Below, one piece after another: positions 52,101 to 61,100 of a stretch of 64,000 nucleotides of DNA; the stretch's first letter is position 1; the number at the start of each line of letters is the position of its first letter. The position numbers and the translations under genes were made by a program. The notes beneath the pieces are model-generated. The model did not search any database. It saw only the letters and a list, made by a program, of their open reading frames with translations, and was not told the origin of the DNA. This DNA comes from Dromaius novaehollandiae. Taxonomy: Eukaryota > Chordata > Aves > Casuariiformes > Dromaiidae. The stretch is taken from contig NC_088098.1 in assembly GCF_036370855.1 (NCBI RefSeq), forward strand, positions 199,377,773 to 199,441,772, read 5' to 3'.

Positions 52101-55100
52101 TTATCAGAAGTGTTTTACCCTTGTTTTTCATTTAAAAAGTTATCAAGATATCGTAATAGACTGGAAGTCTTTAGAAATACTTGAAGAAGAGTATTAGGCT
52201 AGTTCTGTACTGCTTGCTCAAGTATTGAGATGTTAAATTAATTTTCGATGGTGAAGACACCATTCGTTCTGGGTAGCTGCAGAAGCCCATGTTCTAGGTA
52301 ATTTAGTGCCAGTTTTTTCAGGTTTGGTGTAACTGGGCTGTTGCCAATAGGGCTGAACCATAGTCCAGACCAAATTAGGGTATTTCACAGCAACAAGCCT
52401 CTCCAAACCCAACTTATGCTAGTGTTTGTGCACATCTAGTATGTGGTGGAAAATGGGTGTAAGATCTCCATGGTAGGTGCAGACGTAATTTTGTGGTGTT
52501 TTAGTGAACCGATATTTTACCTACAAATCTACTATTGTCAGATATGTCATCAGCCCATTAGCCTGAGATTCAGTACTAAAAATAAAAGGATAGGACTGCT
52601 AAATACTGAGGCTTGTTAAAATAGTGACAGCAAATTGGCCCTTCTTTCATTCCATGTGAAATGTGTTATGTAACTCGTCCCCTCTGTAAGTTAAACCTAG
52701 TGAAGAGCAAATTGTTTTGCAGAGACTGATAATGCATCTTTTGTCATCTTCTGGTACTCATGTGTTTCCTAGCAAATCCTTTCTTTGAGAATTACAAGAA
52801 AGGATACTCTTGTAAATAAACAATTTACAAATACGGTTTTTTGTAAAAAAAAAATTCCAAAACAAGAGGAAAAATATGTAGTGTATTGTGCCAGATCCAA
52901 GGGCATCAGTCTTGATTAGTAGTATTACCCCCGTATTTGTAGTAATATCCCCATAAGGGATGCTTGCATGTGATAATTTCATGCCCGTATTTTATTTTCT
53001 TCTGGAAGAACTGAAGCATTTTTGATCACTTAAATGATACTTGTATTTCAGATGGAAGTAAAATAGGCAATTCTCTGATTTGTTTTCTGTCTAAAATAAT
53101 GTAGATCAGTTGTGGTCTGATATTGTACATACACATATTGATAACTTTGAAAATGGTGAAACTGGTTTTGTTTTGTAGTAATATGAAAATTCTTAATTGT
53201 TGTTAGGAAATACGATGTTTTGGACACCTGCCTTCAGTGAAGTTCTGCGTAATACTCCACTGTGGAAAAGTGGCTTTATTATAACAAAGTTTGACAGTGT
53301 TGTCATGAAGTTCTGGTTTTGGCTCCTGCTGTTGCTTTAGTCAGTGCAGGACTCTGAAGGCAAGTTTCAAATTAAAATTGTGCATCCTGCCTTGTGCCAC
53401 AGCACTGCATATTAAGTTATATGTTTGCTTTGTATGTCTTTCTCTTAAACAAAACCCACCAAAAACTTAAGGGGTCTGCTTTCTCAAATGGTACTGTCGT
53501 AAAACTTACGTTAATTCAGAGATATAAATTCTTTTTCCTTAACTTTTTTTTTTGGTAGTACCTGGTGATGTACAGTACTCAAGTTAATACAGTTTATCCC
53601 CAATATATACATTACATGCAGTTGAACATACTGTTACTCATTCTGATGATTGGGTTAGAAAGGGATCAGAGGATAGTGAAGGGTTTAAAAAAGACAAATG
53701 AAAACTTAAGCTGCTGTGTTCCTGCAGTTTTACTGCTGTTTGGACTGGGAGGTGTCACAGAAGGAAGCACTTTCAGAAATCTTTGATAAATGCTGCTCTG
53801 TTTGATGTGACTGACAAAGAATGTAACATACTTCTTTTTGCCCATGTTTCTGTTTTTTGCCTGTATTAGATCATTTGGAGAATTTCATAGAATTTGAATT
53901 GTACCAAAATGCATAGTAAGAACTCATGCAACAGCAACAGAGTCCTGCTTCCAATGTGTGTGTGCTTTTTATGCATGTCTCTTATAAACACGTTCAATAT
54001 GACAATGACTTGTGGTGCCTTATGCTTTTGTTCTTCACAGCATAATAAAAATGTAGATTAATGCAGGGTAACATATCTGCATTCTGTGAAGCATATTTGG
54101 CTATTTAGAAAAATAGGCTATAGATTTCAGTGAGCTATCTTTAGGTATCATAAGGCCTTTATGAAAGCTGCCAGGAAAATTTTTTAGAAAATGATTTCCC
54201 ATTTTGCATAAATTTTAACACCTGTTAATCGCGGTTGCTTTTTTCCCTTCTTGCAGTGTCACATTAGACACCCTGGTTATCAAAGTGATCGTATCACTAT
54301 GGTATGTCTCATAATTATGATCAAACTGTTATCTAACATTCCTGGAGCATTCTTTTTTTCAATACTTAATACCTTTTATTCCTTGGCCTCATGCATGAAT
54401 TATGCTGTGTATGTGAAGAGGCTTAAAGTTTGTTTCCATTACATTCTTTCTGAATGGATCCTGTTGTATCTAGGATTTTTTTAAAGCCAAGTAGGAATGT
54501 TATTGTTGACCTTGACACCAGATAACTGGGCAGACATTATATAGCTATGTTTGAATCCTCGCAAAATGTGATGCTAAAGCCAACAGAATCCTGGCGCGAG
54601 ACCCTCCTGGACAGCAGAGTTATGGAGCTTTTCTTTACAGTAAGTTTCATTCTTCAACTTTCATAGTACAGATCCACAGGGAAAGCAGCTCCTTCCTGTT
54701 TTAAAGCTTTCTTGTGGGAGTCTTCCTTTTGCATCAGGTAGGACTGATTCAGTTAACTTCAGTTGATTTATCGAAGCAAGCAGAAGGAATGCATTTATAT
54801 CAGGTTATCAGAATATATATATTTTGCCTATATATTGCCTTAAATTGAGAATCATTAGCTAAAGAAAAAAAATGTATGGTTATCTAAACTTGTATACATT
54901 TAATGCTTTTTGGACTTGTATGCATCAAATGAAACCAAGCATGGTGAGCTGTAGTAGTGGTATATATTTTTCAGCTAAGGTATAGCACCTCTCAAAAAGA
55001 TCAAATGAACAGTATGTTTTTACTGATATTTTAGCAGTTGCTCAGCAGAACAGCTGAAAATAAGTAATGCAATTGCAGCTTTCTAGACAGTTTCAGCATC

Positions 55101-58100
55101 CAAAATTCTGCATCTTTTTCCCCAGCACAAACTAGATCCAAACAAGTTAAATCAAAATAGATTGTTAAGAGTGATAGGGAAAGATATAGAGTGGGAAGAG
55201 GGCATGTAATGCTTTATTCCTATCATTTTTTAAAAATCTGATATTATAGCTGGATAAAATTGTTACTTTTCTTACTTACCACTGTTGGGGGGAGAAGTAG
55301 GTAGTCTTTGCTCAAGTAGAAGTTACTGCAACACCAACATTTAATGATTTATAAATTAGTGTAGTATGGTCATTTCATTTTGTGTTGCATCTGGTGGGAC
55401 CTGAGAGTTCAGCATTCTTCAGGCTGTGTTTGTTTTTGCAAAGCGGAGAAATAACATGTTCAAGACTTAGTCAAAGTGGTTATTAAACAAAGTGGATGTA
55501 AATCTTCAGTGCTGCTTGGGAGTTGTTTCATATGGGTTTGGATGCCATGCTCATACTTCGTAGGTGTTGTTTTTTGTTTGTTTGTTTTTGGCATAAATGA
55601 TAATTTTTTTTTTTGACTGAAAGTTTATGTGTTCCAGGAGTTGTGAAAAGGTGAAAAAATTGCTGGCAGAACCCTTCGCAGCTACACACAATCTGAACAG
55701 CTGTCTAGACTATCCAGACAGTTGCTACTGTCAGCTGTGAATCTCCACATGCAAATAACTTTCTGGCTTCCACATTAACCCATTCTTGTTTAATAGTATG
55801 AAGGTGCCTGAGTTAAATATCTGGTTCTTTAGCTGTTTATAAGGCAATTAATTATTCATGATAAAAATAATGTTTTAAATAACATGCAGAATTGCTTTAA
55901 TACATCTGCATTTTCTTTAATAGTAATTAAGTGCCAGCATTTGATTATTTTTGAGTGAATGCTAGCCAGAGCAGTCTGCTGTCAGTTTTTGTTTTAAATT
56001 CCTAATTTGTAATGGTTGAGGCTTATGGTATTAGTTTCCCACTCGAAGTAATGCAAGTGAATGGTGGTAGTTTATATTCATTTAGATCTAAGAAACTTTA
56101 ATAACCTTATAAAAATTGGCAAGACTACCACGTTAAAGAGGAAACCTTCAGGCCTAATCTCTTCCTAGGGTAGGACATACATTAAAAAGGGTATTTTGGC
56201 TTCAGGGTTTGTTTTTCGTAGTAGTTTGATCTTTCAGAAGTTAACCATGCAGCTAATGCATCTAGTTACCAGTTGGATACAATTGAAACTATAATGCGTA
56301 GAGAAATGGGTAGTGTGTTTTAACTGTGCTTTTATTTATACTGTTGAAATACTTTAACTAAATGTGTTTGGGAGGAGGAAAGCTCCCCTGTATTTATTTT
56401 TCAGTAAATCTTACGAGGAAAAAATAGAAGACATGATCCTAAGAGAAATCTTAAAATCCATGCTTGATGATTGCAGTAGATACCTGTGCTTACAAAAATA
56501 TTAGGAGTTTTGCATCTAGAAGGCTTTACCCACAGCAGCAGTGACGTAGCAGGTCGCCCAAGTGAGAGATCACTGCTCTTGGCCTTGTATAATGTCAGGT
56601 TGTTGCCAAGGAAGTGATGCATTCATTTTTGTGCCTGTCTTCAGTGTTTACCTCTGCTAAAGGAGCATCTATATAATCTTGATTGAGCTTGTTGACTAAC
56701 TTTAGCAAGACTCTGTAGCCTAGGCATAGTTAGCATAATAGGGATGACTGTCATTATTGCTGTTTTTAGAAGGAGCAGTATGTCTGACTGGCTGGCATCT
56801 GTTTCTCTCCCTAAGACATAACATTCAGTAGACAGTTCAATTTTCAAAATGTAGGTGAGACCTAGCTAAGCGTTAGTTTTAGTGAGTTAATTCATGGCTC
56901 GTGGCGTCTGTGAACCGAGATGCAATCTTAACATTTACTGTGATTTTAGAGTTGCAGACACCCTTCCATTTCAGGCCGAATAGAAGTTAGAGTAAGCTTT
57001 TTCTGGTGTGTGCTCTTTTGGATTGAGTGCCATGTGACTGTTGTAAGAACACCCTATTTTCCGTGTATTATTAACTCTCTCATTTCCTGAAAGGTGCATC
57101 GAAAAATCAGAGAAGATACAGATATGGCCCAAGATTCGTTACAGTGTCTGGCACAGCTGGCCTCTTTGCATGGGCCGGTCTTTCCTGATGAAGGCTCCCA
57201 AGTCGATTACCTGGCACACTTCATTGAGGGATTACTGAATACTATCAATGGGTATGTATGCCCGCTCTCTAAATTTAGACAGCATCTTTTAACCTTTAGT
57301 TTGGAGCGTGGTGTATGTGTGTGGAGAACTGGTATGGCTTGCTTATTTCTGGGCATAATTTGTGCTTACTTTGGATTATTGAAATAAAAAACGGTTTAAA
57401 GAATGTGGTTCTTAAATAGCAGGAAACAGATTTACTGGTTGAAAATGTATCGACAAAATCAATTAGCTTTTAGCATTTTTCTTAATGACAGAAAACTAAC
57501 TGCCATTTCTATCTATAGAATTGAAATAGAAGACTCTGAAGCAGTGGGAATTTCCAGTATTATCAGCAACCTGATAACCGTATTTCCTCGCAATATTTTA
57601 ACTGCCATTCCAAATGAACTTTTCTCGTCATTTGTTAACTGCCTCGCACACCTCACTTGTTCTTTTGGGAGAAGTGCTGCCTTGGAAGAAGTGGTGAGTA
57701 TCCATTCTCAAATAGTAGGTAACTTTTTTTTGTTTCCCTCTATTTGTGTAAGCGACATGAGAGTTTGGCTGCTTTGCTAATAACCGTATAATGTATTGTT
57801 TTGAAATTCTGTGATTGTTTTAGATATTACTGAAATCACATCTGAGAGGATTTTGGTTTTGTTTTGAGCAACATAGCGAACAGTAGTTACACAGTATTAG
57901 ATTGTGCAAAAGCTTTGTTTTGATTTAAGGCACCTGTCTTATATTTTCTTCACTTTTAAAAGATTGGATTCATTAAAAAAACAAGAAAGACTGAATATTG
58001 CTGACTTGCTCCTGTAGGACTTCTCAGAGAAGTGTTGTAGATGATTAACAAGCTGCAGTTCTGAAAGCTTAGAACAGCTATATGAGCATATGGACAGGCT

Positions 58101-61100
58101 GAAACCTACTGTTGTCAGGGCTTACGAGCCAGGAACTTTGGTCTTAAGTGGATGTAACTGTTAAGATCTTCTGTTGTTAACCCCATGCTACTAAGCTGTT
58201 TAAATCACCCCTCCATCACTGGCACAGGTCAAAAGATAATTCTATGTACTTATCTGGCACAGGAGTTCACAGGACTTGTGTGTGTTTACTTTGAAACTTG
58301 GTTGTAACATTCAAGAGTACTTCTACATCTTGTCTACAAAATTGTGTTAAAAGCAAAAACTTACAAGGATACCTAACTTTAAAAAAAGCCCCTAAGTATT
58401 AAGGCATATAGTCTTGCATCTGAGCTGTTTATATGTAGTAGTTACTGATTAAAGTATTCTTACTAAGGCTATCAAGATACTAGCCAATTTTCCACTATTA
58501 TGATTATAATAAATGTGAGTTTTTACCAGTTTAGCTACGTTGACTGGGCTTTAATACTTGGGTTTGAAAATACTTATAGAAGTATTTAGTTATAAAGTTG
58601 ACAGGCATGTTTCTTTACTGGTGGGGAGAACACAGATGTGTTAATTAGTGTTCATTGCAGAGCATTAGAACTGAGGTCTTTGCTGCAAGGTTAAGATATA
58701 TTTCACTTCGCCCAGTGTTCACTTAATGTTTCAGTGTTCATGTCTTAGTCAAGAAATTGGTGATTACATTTAGAATCTTAAAATGCAACAATGTCTCAAA
58801 CTTTATTGTTCATAATCTGCTCTGTTTTAGAGATTGTCTAGTAGAACTCAGAAAAAAGTGATGTTGTTCCTGGTGTTTGCTGACGGATTTATGAATGTTC
58901 ATGAAGCCTTTATATAAACATTCAGCAGAATCATAGATGCCAATCATTTAAGTTAAAGAAACTAGAGAGCATGCATTTGTTCCTCAGTTAGCCTCTTGCT
59001 ACATGAGAGCTGGAATGTACAACCACGTTTGACTTCAGGAGTGCTCAGTAGACCCCAGCTCAAACAGTTCATCTCTCAGCAAAAGCTTACAGTAGTGTGT
59101 ACCGGTATCTGCCTCAAACGATTTGTGTTTTGGAAATGGCTGACTGGTTATGCCTAATGAACTACGGCTGCCTGCGCTTCTTCAGCTGAAAACTATGGGA
59201 TTATAGAAAGTCTTTACAGTATTATACTTAAACGTTCTCAGATTCAGCAACACCAGGAAAAAAAAAGGCAAGATTTTTCTTTTATGAGAGAATTTGTACA
59301 CTGTCCTGGAATCATTAAATCATTCCGTAGTAAAAGAAACATTACACTTTCACCTCTTCCCTTGTGTCCTGGGTCTTACGGATGTATAGGAAGTATCAGA
59401 ATTTCACGCTGTTTCTCTGATTTCCAGGATGTTACAGAATTCTGTGGTTGTGGACCTTCAAAAAAATAATTCTTATACCTTAACAGTGTATCAGCAATCA
59501 GGCCTGCTATAGAGACTTTTGAGCTATTGCTTACTTAATCCTTGTGGCCCACATGATACAATGCTGTGCCTAGTAGAAATACTGCTTTGAGACCCTGAAG
59601 GCACTCTCTGGCTTGGGAAGGTCCTAGCCATGGTTAGTGTGTTCCCTAAGCTCTTGCACAGCTTGCTTGCAGTGACACCTTCTCTGAGCTCACACTTTTT
59701 ATAATTAAGAGCTTTTGATAAAAGAGGAAATACCCTACGTGTTGGGCTCCGTGGAGTACTGAGATAATATTCCTGGAACTTTTCAGAGTGCCGAACCGCG
59801 GCTAAACGTGGGCAGGCCTACTCGGTAAGCTTTGCTGGTGCGCAAAGCTGTTTCCCCATATTTCTGCCACCTCACGTGCCAGCCGAGCAGCTCGTGAACA
59901 TTGCAGAAACCCCGTCAGGCACAAGGAAGCCGCTTAGCCCAAGGCCTCCTATTGAAACTGTCAAAATGAAGAGATCCCAAACCGTAATGTGCAATCCACT
60001 TCAAAGCACTGCGTGGATTGGCACAGCGTTGCAAGCTCTTCCTTATAGCACTTGCTGCTGTTGCTACTATTGATGTTCAAGCAAGGAAAAAAAAGGCAGG
60101 GGGGGATCCAAACCAGAAAAGCTCACGTTCAGATGTTTGTTTTACGCTAAGCTGGCTGTTGGGGTTGGGGAGATTGACTGAGGGAAGGTTGAACGTTTGC
60201 CTGAACAGCTACCCTGGCTGGGTGGTGGCAGGCAGTAAGCGTCAGCAGTGCTGGGGGGTAGCGTGTGGCACAACTGGGACCAGTCATCTCTTCCTTTGAT
60301 AGTGCTGGGTCTGGGAGAAGGTGCTTGTCCACAGCTATGCTTTCCTTTGCTCAAGATTTAATTCTTATGCAGAAGTAGAGATCAAATGGTCCAGCAGACT
60401 TAGTGGTGGGTATAAACAGGATGTTGAGTGAAAAGGCAAATGGAAATAGGTTTATTTTGCTCAGAATGAGTATTAATGCATTGTTCCTGTTTTGTGGGGT
60501 TTTTTTAAAAATGCCCTGTGGTGGGAGAGGTCATTCTGAATTTGGTCCTTTTCTCTGCTGTGCTTCTAACTGCTGCCAGTTTGCTGCTGCTTGACAAATT
60601 TTGGAAGTGTTCTTTCTTCAAAGGGTCAATAGACTATGAAGGAAGAAGTACCAGTTTTCTTTTCCTTTCCCATATTAGAGAAATTAGGCCTCTAATTACT
60701 GGGTGTATCTTGCCCCTGCTGAAGGTCTGAGTTCTGAGCTGGGAAGTGCTGTTCTTCCTGTTGGGTCCATTGAACCATTTCAGCTCCCCACGCTGCAGCA
60801 GGTCACTTACAATTTGTCTGCCACAAAACAATTTGGTGGCCCAGCCAGACCCTGTTGTCTGAATCACTAGTCTGAAACAAGGATTGGGATTTCTTACTAA
60901 GGTTCCCTTGTGACTCAATTTGTTTGATATGAACAAACTATTTCTACTAGTTGCGCACCTACTTTATGGAGGCACTTTCTAATCATACTTCCCTCTTTCC
61001 TTATGAGAATACCATAAAGCGCCAAAAGCTTTTTTCATGGCATTATCTATTGCATTACCTTCTCAAAGAAGTAAGAGATGGATCTGACTTGTTTTGCGCT

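Larger units (their letters stand above)
45595..54526 (+). other. XPO4: XPO4 intron 6 (8.9 kb, U12-type AT-AC, phase 1)
   Basis: The intron starts ATATCCTTT and ends AC, with CCTTGAC just before the end. Phase 1 suits U12 introns, which avoid phase 0. The inside is AT-rich with a T17 run at 50314-50330. No nested gene or clear transposon was recognised in nearly 9 kb. Confidence 0.93.

Noticed and set aside
54251..54484. Open frame ending just before exon 7, considered as an upstream extension or extra exon
   Set aside because: The frame does not encode exportin-4 sequence, and the U12 branch point and AC acceptor define exon 7 cleanly.
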